Assembly (NCBI GenBank): GCA_029260215.1
Contig: JAJDDQ010000030.1
Coordinates: 87,602-151,601 of the forward strand
DNA: 64,000 bases
Source of the DNA: Phycisphaerae bacterium
Lineage (GTDB): Bacteria > Planctomycetota > Phycisphaerae > UBA1845
Reading direction: 5' to 3'
Made by a program: the position numbers and the translations under genes
The notes under the pieces: generated by a model
What the model was told of the DNA's origin: nothing
Seen by the model: the letters and a program-made list of their open reading frames with translations, nothing else
The model's database searches: none
Shown: one piece after another, positions 19,347 through 28,282 of the stretch
Numbering within the stretch: position 1 is the stretch's first letter
Layout: each line of letters opens with the position of its first letter

Positions 19347-19976
19347 TCAACGAGCCGCACCGTAATTCTTGAAAGGCACCAAGAAGGCAAGAACACGTTC
19401 CGGGACGCGCTCAATAGGCCAATCCGCAAGTACCTGTTGCATATCCGTGAACGGCGCTCCGCACCGCTGCTTTTTCCAAGACGCTTCGAATGAGCAGTCT
19501 GCGGCTGCGCGAAGCGCATTGAATTCGTCCACCGTCCAATCGACGACATGCCGCTCGATCCGACCGTCCGCCGAAACCACAATGACCTGCGGGCCTCGCA
19601 GGCGTGTTCGCATTGATTCACGCGGCGTCCGAATCGCGACGACGGTATGCACACCCGCGAGACGGCTTAGCGACTGTGTGGTTTTGACGTCGATTTTTTC
19701 ACGATCCAACGCGGACAGCAGAATGAATCCGGGTTGATCCTCGGTCATGCCCACAGCCAGAAACCCGCCTGCGAGATTGGGCGTGTACTCGACCGTATCA
19801 GCGTTGGCGGTCGTGCCGATCCGGTGGTAGGCGGAGTACACACCCGCAATCGCAAGCGATGCAAGTGCGGTCATCGCGACCGGGTTGATCCGTCGCCGGC
19901 AGGTCGTGTTTGCGGGATTCTCCGAAGCGAAGATGACACCGCATCGTGTGACAAGCGCTGGCGTTGAATCCGACAA
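19347..19976 (-). CDS. Hypothetical membrane-anchored protein
   Basis: This 209-residue protein has a basic N-terminus, a single predicted membrane helix near residues 31-48 (VAMTALASLAIAGVYSAY) and a soluble domain beginning NADTVEYTPNLAGGFLAVG. It contains 'LSALDREKIDVKTTQSL' and 'VIVVSADGRIERHVVDWTVDEF' but no family I recognise. It ends just before the YHS-repeat gene on the same strand, so the two are probably co-transcribed. It may be a small envelope protein linked to the metal-binding repeat protein; that is inference from position only. Confidence 0.6.
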   Translation of the reverse strand: MSDSTPALVTRCGVIFASENPANTTCRRRINPVAMTALASLAIAGVYSAYHRIGTTANADTVEYTPNLAGGFLAVGMTEDQPGFILLSALDREKIDVKTTQSLSRLAGVHTVVAIRTPRESMRTRLRGPQVIVVSADGRIERHVVDWTVDEFNALRAAADCSFEASWKKQRCGAPFTDMQQVLADWPIERVPERVLAFLVPFKNYGAAR

Positions 19977-20228
19977 TTCCTGATCTCCGACTGGTCTTCT
20001 GAAAACGAACGCGGTACCTCGTGTTGCGTGCTCCGCCGACTGGTGTATTCCGAAAACGATTCATCGAATTGCAGAAATCGTCTCCAAATCGGACGAGGGT
20101 TGTAGGTAATTGTCGGCCAAGAGCGTCTCGCAGCGATTTTTCTGCAATCGTTCGCACCGCGAGAGGACTTCAGCTATGTAACAAGTGTCGCCGTCGAAAC
20201 AGGCGACGCCTCGAAATGGGAAACGGTC

Positions 20229-20801
20229 ATGGGTCGAAAAAAACCTTCCAGGGATTTTCTTGATTTGCTGGAACCGATCAGGGACTCCCTCTACGGCTAC
20301 GCGCACCGTGCGGTCTGGCGGGAAGACCAGGTGCCTGACGTCGTTCAGGAAGCGTTCATGACGGGATGGCGCGAATTCAAGCGGTTTGAGCCGGGGACAA
20401 ATTTCCGCGCCTGGATGTTCCAGATTCTGGTCAACACGATTTTTCGCCTCAACAAGCGTACCGGCCGACAACGCGAAGTTGCGATGGAAGAAGCGCACTG
20501 CGATTTGTACGCAGCCATCGAACGAGAGAGTGCCTGGACCGGACTTCTGGAGCAGCCGGACATGCTGATGCAACTGCTCGATGAGCGCCTGGTGCGCTCG
20601 CTGGAACGACTCGGCCCCGATGAACGCCAGTGTTTCCTTCTCAGGCTCCTGGAAGGATTTTCCTACAAGGAGATCGCCGCCATGTTGAGCATTCCGCTTG
20701 GAACGGTGATGTCGCATGTGCATCGAGCGCGCATGAAACTGCGCGAGGAACTGGCTGCGTTGGCCGTTGAGCACGGATTGATTAAGGAGGCGGCCCAATG
20801 A
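20229..20801 (+). CDS. ECF-type RNA polymerase sigma factor
   Basis: This 190-residue sigma-70-family factor has region 2 (about 8-80: VPDVVQEAFMTGWREFKRFEPGTNFRAWMFQILVN) and region 4 (about 125-178: ERLGPDERQCFLLRLLEGFSYKEIAAMLSIPLGTVMSHVHRARMKLRE), with no region 1.1 or 3, so it is an extracytoplasmic-function sigma. It overlaps the next gene by 4 nt (ATGA), and that gene encodes a zinc-finger anti-sigma, the usual arrangement. The pair converges on the cytochrome cluster, which it might regulate, but no target promoter is evident. Confidence 0.93.
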   Translation: MGRKKPSRDFLDLLEPIRDSLYGYAHRAVWREDQVPDVVQEAFMTGWREFKRFEPGTNFRAWMFQILVNTIFRLNKRTGRQREVAMEEAHCDLYAAIERESAWTGLLEQPDMLMQLLDERLVRSLERLGPDERQCFLLRLLEGFSYKEIAAMLSIPLGTVMSHVHRARMKLREELAALAVEHGLIKEAAQ

Positions 20802-21577
20802 ATTGCAAAGAGGCCCGACGCTGGATGAGTCCGTACCTGGATTCGGAACTGGGGCAAACCAAGACGTTCGAGGTCAGCGAACACTTGCGTCAATGTTCAA
20901 AATGTACAGACCGCTTCGGCAACGAGCGTAATGTGGACAAGGCCATGCGTTCACGGCTAGCGGACACGGCGATGCCGGCGGAGCAATGGTCGGAATTCCA
21001 ATGGGAACTGGCGGCGCCGACATGGGTTCGCTTTCTCAGCGGTCGCCGAAGTCTGGCGCTGGCCGCCTGCCTGACGATCGCGACGATCTCAACAATGGTA
21101 GCGCTTCAGTCTCGCGACAAACACGCGGGCACACCCGAAATCGCATTGCGTTTCGTGGCGGAAGCACCCGAAGGCCACCCGTTTCAGGTGTCGGATGGGG
21201 GAGCGGACTCGGTCGAAATCACTGTTAAAAACGAATTCGGCTTGCAGCTCGCGTCGCCCGCCGATGTGGAAGCGATGGGGCACCGCAATTTCCAACTCGT
21301 TGGCGCGTCCCGCCGGACCGACGCTGACGGGCGATCATACGTCGAAGTGCGATTGAACTGCTGTGGCCACCCCGTTCTTGTAACGCTCGCGCGGCCCGTC
21401 GATGGCGAGTTGCCTAGCCCCTTCGACCAGCTCACGCCCGGGCTTGCGGATGGTACGGCAGCTCTCGAAGACGGCATCAAACTCGCATATGAAACGATAG
21501 GCTCCGTTCATGTCGTCGTAGCTTCGCGCCATCCGGTGGAGCATATTCTCGGAGTCTTTGTGGACGAAAACGTTTAG
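20798..21577 (+). CDS. Zinc-finger (ZAS/zf-HC2) anti-sigma factor
   Basis: This 259-residue protein begins MNCKEARRWMSPYLDSEL and has the zinc-binding anti-sigma motif H-X3-C-X2-C in EHLRQCSKC. A membrane helix follows near residues 86-103 (SLALAACLTIATISTMVAL), with a periplasmic domain of about 150 residues of unknown type. Its start overlaps the ECF sigma stop. It probably holds the sigma factor inactive at the membrane and releases it in response to an envelope signal. The paired Cys residues (LNCCGH, near residue 188) in the outer domain could be redox-sensing, which is speculative. Confidence 0.85.
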   Translation: MNCKEARRWMSPYLDSELGQTKTFEVSEHLRQCSKCTDRFGNERNVDKAMRSRLADTAMPAEQWSEFQWELAAPTWVRFLSGRRSLALAACLTIATISTMVALQSRDKHAGTPEIALRFVAEAPEGHPFQVSDGGADSVEITVKNEFGLQLASPADVEAMGHRNFQLVGASRRTDADGRSYVEVRLNCCGHPVLVTLARPVDGELPSPFDQLTPGLADGTAALEDGIKLAYETIGSVHVVVASRHPVEHILGVFVDENV

Positions 21578-21620
21578 CACGGATTCTTGCCCGGTGGACA
21601 TGCGTCGCTCGGAAAGGATA

Positions 21621-23624
21621 TCACTCTGCGCTGTTTGTGCCCGGACCACCCTTTTCCAGTTTTTCGACGCGTGCCTGAGCCGTCTCGCCGCTCAGCTTTG
21701 GCGCTTCGGGATGCTCCTCATCGTACATATCCTTGGGCATCTTGCCCGACCACCATGCTGGATTCATAGGGTAAACTGAAGGGCTGAAGACCGTGGCGTA
21801 AAGGTGCCAAACAAGAATGGCCAATGTGGCAAGCCACGCTTCGTAGTAGTGGATGACCTGGGAGACATCGAGAACGATCTTGCTTATGTTCCAGTTCTCG
21901 ATGAAGTAGTTCTCGAACCACAGCAACATCCCGGTTGCCGCCATAATCACGGCGCCCCACATTAGAGCCCAGTACTCGGACTTTTCCATATAGCTGAATC
22001 GACCGAAACGAGGCTGGGCGTCGCGTCGCCCGAGGAAGAAAAGGACATTGCCCTTGATCTCCAGAAGATCACGCTTTGAAGCGATCATGTCGCGTAACCA
22101 TTGGCGTCCACGCCGTGTGCAAAGATAGATCAGGTGCCAGCCTGCCCATACCATGAAGACGACGGCTGCGACACGGTGCACCGTCCCGCGGATTACAAAG
22201 CCAGCTCCACCACCCCAGCCGAATAGGATCTGAACCCACCAAGAATCCGAGAACCGGAGCGAGAATCCAGAGACCACGAGCACGATGAATGACAGCATAA
22301 GAATCCAATGCTGTGCAACCTCTCCAGGTGAAAGGCGGACCACGTATCCGGCCTTCGCTCGTAGCTTCACGTGTCGAAACCAATGGGCAATATTGTGCAG
22401 GAGCATTAGGCCGATCGTCACGCCGATAAGCCACATATACACGATCGCAAAGAAGCGGGGCCAGCCGTCGTCGGTCCCGGCGCCGGATCCATGGATCGGT
22501 GTTTGCGCGAGCATGGCCGATATGCCAGGGTGACACTCCCCGCACGTGTTCTGGAGATTGGCGGGATAGATCGACGATCGTGGGTCCGTATGAGGCAAGA
22601 TGCGATGCCCGCCGTGGCACGACGCGCAGTTTGCTACATGGACCTCGCCAGCCTGTCTCTTGTAGCCGTGATAAGAATCGACGTAGGATTTGAGCCGCCC
22701 GGCGGGTATGCCGTATCGTTCGTTCAGCGCAACCGATTCGTGGCACGGCGCGCAGGTCGCTTCCGCCAGGCGAGCCGCACTTACCGGCGACCGAAGATCT
22801 GATACGGGCAAAATCCCGTGTTCACCGTGGCAGTGCGTGCAAACCGGCGCGTCCATCTCGCCGCGCTTAGTGAGCTGCCCGTGAATGCCCGCCCCGTAGT
22901 CCTCCGCAGCGCCGCGATGACACTTCCCGCACGTAGTTGGGACCTTGAACCGATGGACGGTGGACTCCGGGTCGGCGGCGCTCAGAATGCGATGAGCCGT
23001 TGGTTGGCCGTCTTCTCCGTTTGCCGAGTGACAGTCGATACACGTGGCTGCCACGCAGGAACCGTCTTCGGGGATCCACCCGTGAACGCTCCCCTCGTAC
23101 AGCTTGATAGGCTCATCCCTCAAGACGTTATGGTCCTTGATGAGGTTCACGTCAGTGTGACAGGCCTTGCACGTCGCGCATAGCCTATTGGAATGCACAC
23201 GTGACCGTTGATCCTCGGAAGGCAGGATGTCATGAGTTCCGTGACAACTTGAACACGTCGGGATGTCGGGATCCGTTCCGGTCTCAAGCCGTCCATGTTT
23301 CATGTAGGTGTCGAACGCGTCTTCATGGCACTCTCCGCATGCCACGGGAGGAACCGCGTCCCCATGCGGCTTCGGTGAAGCCACATCGAGTGCGTCCATC
23401 GAGATCGACTCGTGACAGTCGATGCAATCCATCCCCTTGTGAATAGAGTTAGCCAGTAGCTCCAGAGGGGATCCCTTTTCCACCGCCTCGGCAGAGCTCT
23501 TGTGACAATCCGTGCACGATCGGCGTACTTCGTCTTGCGCGTCGGTTGGCCCCACGAGAATCAGGAACGCCGTCATGATGATGCTGGCGGTCAGCGTTTT
23601 TCCGATCGGTCTTGTTCGTCCCAC
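21621..23624 (-). CDS. Eleven-heme cytochrome c fused to cytochrome b561-type membrane domain
   Basis: This 667-residue protein has a signal peptide (to about residue 29), then eleven CxxCH heme c motifs (CTDCH, CIDCH, CGECH, CSSCH, CKACH, CIDCH, CGKCH, CTHCH, CAPCH, CASCH, CGECH) over residues 36-385. The last third has about five membrane helices with His residues (LLHNIAHWF, GEVAQHWILML, TVHRVAAVVFMVWAGWHL, VIHYYEAWLATLAILVWHLY), like a di-heme cytochrome b561/FdnI-type subunit. It could transfer electrons between the quinone pool and periplasmic carriers. It is the most downstream gene of a minus-strand cytochrome cluster, 30 bp after the NapC-like gene. Confidence 0.9.
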   Translation of the reverse strand: MGRTRPIGKTLTASIIMTAFLILVGPTDAQDEVRRSCTDCHKSSAEAVEKGSPLELLANSIHKGMDCIDCHESISMDALDVASPKPHGDAVPPVACGECHEDAFDTYMKHGRLETGTDPDIPTCSSCHGTHDILPSEDQRSRVHSNRLCATCKACHTDVNLIKDHNVLRDEPIKLYEGSVHGWIPEDGSCVAATCIDCHSANGEDGQPTAHRILSAADPESTVHRFKVPTTCGKCHRGAAEDYGAGIHGQLTKRGEMDAPVCTHCHGEHGILPVSDLRSPVSAARLAEATCAPCHESVALNERYGIPAGRLKSYVDSYHGYKRQAGEVHVANCASCHGGHRILPHTDPRSSIYPANLQNTCGECHPGISAMLAQTPIHGSGAGTDDGWPRFFAIVYMWLIGVTIGLMLLHNIAHWFRHVKLRAKAGYVVRLSPGEVAQHWILMLSFIVLVVSGFSLRFSDSWWVQILFGWGGGAGFVIRGTVHRVAAVVFMVWAGWHLIYLCTRRGRQWLRDMIASKRDLLEIKGNVLFFLGRRDAQPRFGRFSYMEKSEYWALMWGAVIMAATGMLLWFENYFIENWNISKIVLDVSQVIHYYEAWLATLAILVWHLYATVFSPSVYPMNPAWWSGKMPKDMYDEEHPEAPKLSGETAQARVEKLEKGGPGTNSAE

Positions 23625-23654
23625 AGAACGCTCCTCTGTGATACGCCACCACCC

Positions 23655-25583
23655 TTAGGGCGCTGTTGAAGATCCCGGCTCGCTGGTCAATGAGCGCACG
23701 AGAATCCGAGTGGCTTCGATATTGTGCATGGGGCCGGCATCTCGGAGTGTTTTCAGGAGTCGCCGCCCCGCATCGTCCGTGTGGACCTCGGCATCGTGGA
23801 ACATCTGATCCACCTCGCGCCTCCAGGAAGCCAGCATACCCTCGAACCGGTCTTCCTCGTCCTCATGACAATCCATGCATGCCAGGTCGATCGTGTCGAT
23901 ATTCGTAGGCTGAGACAGATCGTGGCAGCCTTCGCAATCAACAACTTCGAGCATGGGGTCCGGTGGGAGTTCCGGTGAGTCAAAGGCTGCCAGCATTCCT
24001 GCGCGAAACTCATGCTGCTGCTCGTGACAGCCCTCGCAACTGGCCTGCGGCGCTATGCCACCGGTATGGCACCGATCGCATCGCATCGTGGCGTGCGGGC
24101 CTTCCAGCGAGTAGGGATGGACAAACTCAGATGCCCGCACGAGCGAGTGAGAATCATCTTCGCCACCCGTCGGAAGAAACTCGTGACACGCTGCGCACTC
24201 TTGACTGATCGCGTTCCCAGCCGCATCGACATGCTTGTCGTCGTGGCAGCGAAAGCACCCCGGGAAAAACTTGTGTCCAATGTTGTCCGGATACGTGCGC
24301 CAATTGACGTTCATTTCGGGGAAAAAGTTTGCGCGGTAGATGCCCACAGCCGCCGCTTCCAGACGTTCAATATCTGCTCGGCGTGTGCTCCAGTTTTCCG
24401 GCTGTTGCACACTGTAGAATTGCCTGATGTCCTCAGCCACACCGGCCAATCCATCCGCCTTGGAAGTGTATGGACGAACCAGTGCACGGACGGCTTCCCG
24501 CTTGGCAAAGGGCAACGATTGCAATCTCGAGTCCACACTCAAAGCGGCATCCACCGTACGATCCGGGGAGCGGAACTTGTGGGCCGGTCGATTGTGACAG
24601 TCCATGCAATCGACCGTTCGCCGCGTCCCGTCAGGCGGCGGGCTGTCGTGCGGCTTTCCATCCGATCGGTAAATTCGTTCCTCACCCGTGGTGTCGTCGA
24701 TAATGCGCACCCACGGAATATCCTGAAGGTGTTCGTCAACAGCCACATATTCGACCTTGAACCCAAGGGACATGTGCCAGTGTATGCCGGAAGGCGGACC
24801 GGTTGATCGGTCGCTTCCACCGGTCTTGAGATGCATCCGCAACCGGATGCTCGTGTTGGCTTCGTCGGACCCGAATTGTTGAATCGTCACGAGTTGATCA
24901 CCGAAAAACCGCTGCGGCCAATGACACTGCTCGCAGGTCTCCCGCGCTGGTCGCAATTCGTTGATCGCGGGCGCAATCGGCCGGCTGTAGGTCTCGGCGA
25001 GTGCCGCGTAAACTTGGCGCAATCCGGAGAGTTTCGACTTCACGAAGGGACTGGCGCCGGTACCGATGTGGCATTCCGCGCACGATACGCGGGCGTGCGG
25101 CGACATCTCGTAAGTCGTGCCCTGCGGTTCCATCACCGCATGACACACATTGGCGCAAAACTGCGTTGACTCGGTGTAGTGGTAACCCTGATAGCTGCTC
25201 ACGCCGACAATCGGCAGGATCAGGAAGAACGAGACGCCCATAAATATCGCTGTAGAGCGAACACTGAGCACGAGCCGGCGCATGCCCATCCGCCGGCGCA
25301 GGTGGGCGACCAGTATGCCCACCGGACAAATGATCAAGCCGATAACCAATAGCGCCGGCAATACCATGTAGCCGACGATATCGAGATAAGGATTGCCCGA
25401 CGGCGATATGAAGCTGAAGAGAACGAACGTCAAGATGAGGCACACCGAGACGGCTACGATCATCGCGCCGAGCATGGTGATCAGGTTGTTCCACAGCGCA
25501 GCCGGGCGTGCTTTGCCGCGTGCCGCCTCTGCCGATTGAACGGCAGAGGCGGCAGTTGCGTTGTCTGGTGACCTTGTTTTCAT
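23655..25583 (-). CDS. NapC/NirT-type membrane multiheme cytochrome c (ten hemes)
   Basis: Starting at ATG 25583 (frame open to GTG 25625) the product is about 642 residues. Three hydrophobic helices precede a NapC/NirT-like segment FCANVCHAVM...SPHARVSCAECHIG, whose first heme motif is the CX3CH form seen in some NapC-like quinol oxidoreductases. Further motifs are CEQCH, CMDCH, CFRCH, CAACH, CDRCH, CEGCH, CEGCH and CMDCH, ten in total. It probably oxidises menaquinol and passes electrons to periplasmic cytochromes. It lies between the fused c-b561 gene and two heme lipoprotein genes. No strong ribosome site is visible at the chosen ATG. Confidence 0.88.
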   Translation of the reverse strand: MKTRSPDNATAASAVQSAEAARGKARPAALWNNLITMLGAMIVAVSVCLILTFVLFSFISPSGNPYLDIVGYMVLPALLVIGLIICPVGILVAHLRRRMGMRRLVLSVRSTAIFMGVSFFLILPIVGVSSYQGYHYTESTQFCANVCHAVMEPQGTTYEMSPHARVSCAECHIGTGASPFVKSKLSGLRQVYAALAETYSRPIAPAINELRPARETCEQCHWPQRFFGDQLVTIQQFGSDEANTSIRLRMHLKTGGSDRSTGPPSGIHWHMSLGFKVEYVAVDEHLQDIPWVRIIDDTTGEERIYRSDGKPHDSPPPDGTRRTVDCMDCHNRPAHKFRSPDRTVDAALSVDSRLQSLPFAKREAVRALVRPYTSKADGLAGVAEDIRQFYSVQQPENWSTRRADIERLEAAAVGIYRANFFPEMNVNWRTYPDNIGHKFFPGCFRCHDDKHVDAAGNAISQECAACHEFLPTGGEDDSHSLVRASEFVHPYSLEGPHATMRCDRCHTGGIAPQASCEGCHEQQHEFRAGMLAAFDSPELPPDPMLEVVDCEGCHDLSQPTNIDTIDLACMDCHEDEEDRFEGMLASWRREVDQMFHDAEVHTDDAGRRLLKTLRDAGPMHNIEATRILVRSLTSEPGSSTAP

Positions 25584-25652
25584 AAGCCAACACCGCCATT
25601 TCTGGTCGAGTCGGCCCCCGGTCACCGCGATACCTGCGCAAGACGCCGAGTT

Positions 25653-26480
25653 CTACGGCGCGACCGGCAGCGTCTGCGAAAACGCGCCGAGGTCACCGAC
25701 TTCATCCGTCGTCAACAAGTCAAACTGCGCGGGCATTATCGAACCGGGCTGGCCGAATCGAACCTTATGCTGGAACTCCCACGGATTGTCGTTGGACTGA
25801 GTTCCCACGAATTCGTCATGGTCGTCGTCGGCACCTGGTGGGATCATCAGGCCGTCAGCCCCGTGACAGACAAGGCAAGACGTGTCGTAAAACGACTGCC
25901 CGTCGGCAACGACTCCGGTGAACGCGCCCTGGTCGTCAATAATCGTGTCCGTGTCAATCTGGCCTTCGAGCACAAACTTGGCCAAGTCCCAAATGTCCGC
26001 ATCAGCCAAGCCTGCATCAGTAAAGGCGTGGTCGTCCGCATCGGCGAGCAGGTCGAAAACCTCCTGGGCGGACCGCGTCGTCCCGAAAACTCCGGCGATA
26101 CCGGTCCGGTGGCTGCCCGAAGCGTAGGCACCGTCAACACCCTTGTAGTCCCAGCCGTGACACTCTTTGCAACGCCACGTGTCCGACCCCACCCTCGCGT
26201 TCGACTCCGTATCCGGTCGAGTCGCCCAAAGGGGGTGATCGTCGGTCGGCTCTGCCACGCCGGCCGCGGCCCACCACTTGTCATAGAGTGAGCCGCCGCG
26301 GGCAGCGACGGCGTTGGTGAACTCCGCAGGAGTCGTCCCGCCGTCGCCGTTGTCATTGTTGTTGTCGTTACCTGGCGGCGTTGTGCCGATACAGCCAGCC
26401 ATGAACAGAAAAACGGCTGAACACGCCACCACCACGGGCGACATCACGATGACGCGCCGACTGAGAGTCCACCAAATCAT
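25653..26480 (-). CDS. Diheme cytochrome c lipoprotein
   Basis: This 275-residue lipoprotein has a signal peptide with lipobox LFMAGC followed by the linker IGTTPPGNDNNNDNGDGG. Two heme c motifs, WRCKECHGW and SCLVCHGAD, sit in two cytochrome c-like domains, the second with a possible distal Met in GSIMPAQF. It is likely tethered at the outer face of a membrane as an electron shuttle. The leader, linker and upstream DNA closely match those of the next upstream gene (26584-28173), so the expression and anchoring signals were duplicated. Paired palindromic operators lie 30-65 bp before its start. Confidence 0.87.
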   Translation of the reverse strand: MIWWTLSRRVIVMSPVVVACSAVFLFMAGCIGTTPPGNDNNNDNGDGGTTPAEFTNAVAARGGSLYDKWWAAAGVAEPTDDHPLWATRPDTESNARVGSDTWRCKECHGWDYKGVDGAYASGSHRTGIAGVFGTTRSAQEVFDLLADADDHAFTDAGLADADIWDLAKFVLEGQIDTDTIIDDQGAFTGVVADGQSFYDTSCLVCHGADGLMIPPGADDDHDEFVGTQSNDNPWEFQHKVRFGQPGSIMPAQFDLLTTDEVGDLGAFSQTLPVAP

Positions 26481-26509
26481 ACTTTTGCTCCTTTTCGGGG
26501 TTCGGGTAC

Positions 26510-26545
26510 TGCGGGATACCGCACATTTTCCTGTGGTATACCACG
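26510..26545 (-). promoter_or_regulatory. Paired palindromic operator upstream of diheme lipoprotein gene
   Basis: Two 14-bp palindromes, TGCGGGATACCGCA (26510-26523) and TGTGGTATACCACG (26532-26545), have centres 22 bp apart, which is two helical turns. The near edge is 30 bp from the start codon. The same design occurs at 28204-28239. The consensus TGYGGKATWCCRCA suggests a dimeric regulator binding twice, cooperatively. The regulator is not identified. Confidence 0.65.
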
Positions 26546-26583
26546 CATGTTGTGATCGTAGTAGTCACGCATACGAATGCCCG

Positions 26584-28173
26584 CTATTCAGCCGGAATCG
26601 GCGTCTGCGTATTCACGCCTCCGCGCTGCAGAACAAGAGTCTCCATCGCGCCTGAGGGGAATCCACCCTCATTCGGCGGGGTAAATACCTCACCAGTAGA
26701 CACCGTGTGACAATCGCGGCAACTAAGCCCTTGCGTCAGCAAGCCGGTGGCACCCGCGTGATTCTGGTCGATAGCTGTTTCGGTAACAGGATCGATGTAC
26801 TCCAAGCCCACGTTCTCGCCGATCAGGAATTCGTAGCTCGCGATTCCGGGCAAGAACAACTCAAGCTCAGTTACAGGGAACGTACGGGTGTCAGAGAAAT
26901 CCGGCAACGTGTCGCGGCCATTCCCTGCGATTTTCACAGCCTGGATGTCCGCATCACCGCCGTCGAGCGACAGGGTATAGCCGAAGGAGACGTAGTGATC
27001 CCGCACCGTGACCATGCCCGTGTGAACGGCGAAAGCAATGTTGTAGATGTTGCCGTCCGCCAGCGCGGTATCGTCATCATTCCCGGTATCGAGTGCCCGT
27101 TGAATGTTGGAATCCCATCGACCGAAAAGTGGGTCGCCGGCAGATGGTGTGAAGGTCGTTCCATCGGCGGTGATGTCGCCTCGGCTGCCTTCCGTCTGAC
27201 GCAATCTGCGGCGAGGTACCGTGTCGCCTTCACTGGGGATGTACCCCATCGCCACGGCATCTGCGTAGTCAATTCCGACGGGATTCGGCGCGTTGGGACC
27301 AAGGTTTTCAGCCGTTTCATCAACGAAATAACGTAGCGGACTGGTAAAGAGTTTTTCAAACGGGAACGCAAACAAACCACCGGTCGTCGCGGGATCGAAC
27401 GCCCACTGCGGATTCCCGTCGTCATCAGTGCTCGCCGTTGCGTATGGACCTGTGCCAGCGTCACCGTGCCGAGAACCTCCACCCCCATCGCCTTCGTCGT
27501 TGATGCGTTGTCCGACCCACTGGTCGTCCGAAAGACCAATCGGGTTTGCCCGCCCCAAACGGTGATGCCAAAGGTCCAACCGGCCTGGCACATCGTCGGG
27601 TAAGTATTTATGCAACTCACCATCGTCATGGACCCAGGTTGGCATGGTCCGGCTGTTGTCGTGACAGGTCAGCGTACAGCCGAACTCCAGGAACCCCTCC
27701 ACAGCGTTGGGGCCGTTGGGATCGTCCAGCATGAATGTGACCCGTGATTCGTATATGGTCGAGTTTATGTTGGTCGGCCCGCGCAGCTCGTCGCCATCGA
27801 TCGTGGCCTGAGCATCTCGCCGGACCCCACCCTCACGTTGCCAGGCACCGTCCGTGAATTGGAAGTAGTCGTGTGTATCGCCACGGTCGCCTTCCCAACT
27901 CATATGAACGAACATCGTATCGTCGTTGTAGGCAGCCTGAATCCCAAAAGGCAGCACGACCGATTTGTCGGCATCCAAGCCTCGAAGCGTCGGCGCTTCA
28001 CTGACGCTTCCGTTGTCATTTCCCACGGGTGTAGACCCGCCGTTGTCATTGTTGTTGTCGTTACCCGGCGGCGTTGTGCCGACGCAACCGGACATGAACA
28101 GAACGACCGTCGAACACACAATCGCGGTGCATGTCGAAACGATGACACGCTGTCTGAATGTTTGTTGAATCAT
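26584..28173 (-). CDS. Heme lipoprotein with ethylbenzene dehydrogenase-type heme-binding domain
   Basis: ATG 28173 (MIQQ) with AGGAG 8 nt upstream is chosen over the longer frame from 28257; the product is about 529 residues. The lipobox LFMSGC is followed by VGTTPPGNDNNNDN. A beta-sandwich region resembles the EB_dh (ethylbenzene/DMSO-reductase gamma) heme b-binding family, with 'AAYNDDTMFVHMSWE' and 'VTFMLDD'. Two c-heme motifs are present: the CX3CH form FGCTLTCHDN and the standard SCRDCHTV near the C-terminus. It is probably an outer-surface electron carrier working with the neighbouring cytochromes. Its regulatory region mirrors that of the diheme lipoprotein gene. Confidence 0.82.
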   Translation of the reverse strand: MIQQTFRQRVIVSTCTAIVCSTVVLFMSGCVGTTPPGNDNNNDNGGSTPVGNDNGSVSEAPTLRGLDADKSVVLPFGIQAAYNDDTMFVHMSWEGDRGDTHDYFQFTDGAWQREGGVRRDAQATIDGDELRGPTNINSTIYESRVTFMLDDPNGPNAVEGFLEFGCTLTCHDNSRTMPTWVHDDGELHKYLPDDVPGRLDLWHHRLGRANPIGLSDDQWVGQRINDEGDGGGGSRHGDAGTGPYATASTDDDGNPQWAFDPATTGGLFAFPFEKLFTSPLRYFVDETAENLGPNAPNPVGIDYADAVAMGYIPSEGDTVPRRRLRQTEGSRGDITADGTTFTPSAGDPLFGRWDSNIQRALDTGNDDDTALADGNIYNIAFAVHTGMVTVRDHYVSFGYTLSLDGGDADIQAVKIAGNGRDTLPDFSDTRTFPVTELELFLPGIASYEFLIGENVGLEYIDPVTETAIDQNHAGATGLLTQGLSCRDCHTVSTGEVFTPPNEGGFPSGAMETLVLQRGGVNTQTPIPAE

Positions 28174-28203
28174 GGCAATGCTCCTCTTACTGGGTCCAAA
28201 TGT

Positions 28204-28239
28204 TGTGGGATTCCACACATCTTCCTGCGGGATTTCGCA
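28204..28239 (-). promoter_or_regulatory. Paired palindromic operator upstream of EB_dh-type heme lipoprotein gene
   Basis: TGTGGGATTCCACA (28204-28217) and TGCGGGATTTCGCA (28226-28239) repeat the architecture seen at 26510-26545: same consensus, 22-bp centre spacing, same CA-T-TTCC spacer bases and a gap of about 30 bp to the start codon. The two genes are therefore likely under one regulator. Confidence 0.65.
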
Positions 28240-28282
28240 CGTTCTTGATGTCGCCATTGGAGCGAGTGCAAATGCTTTCCGT

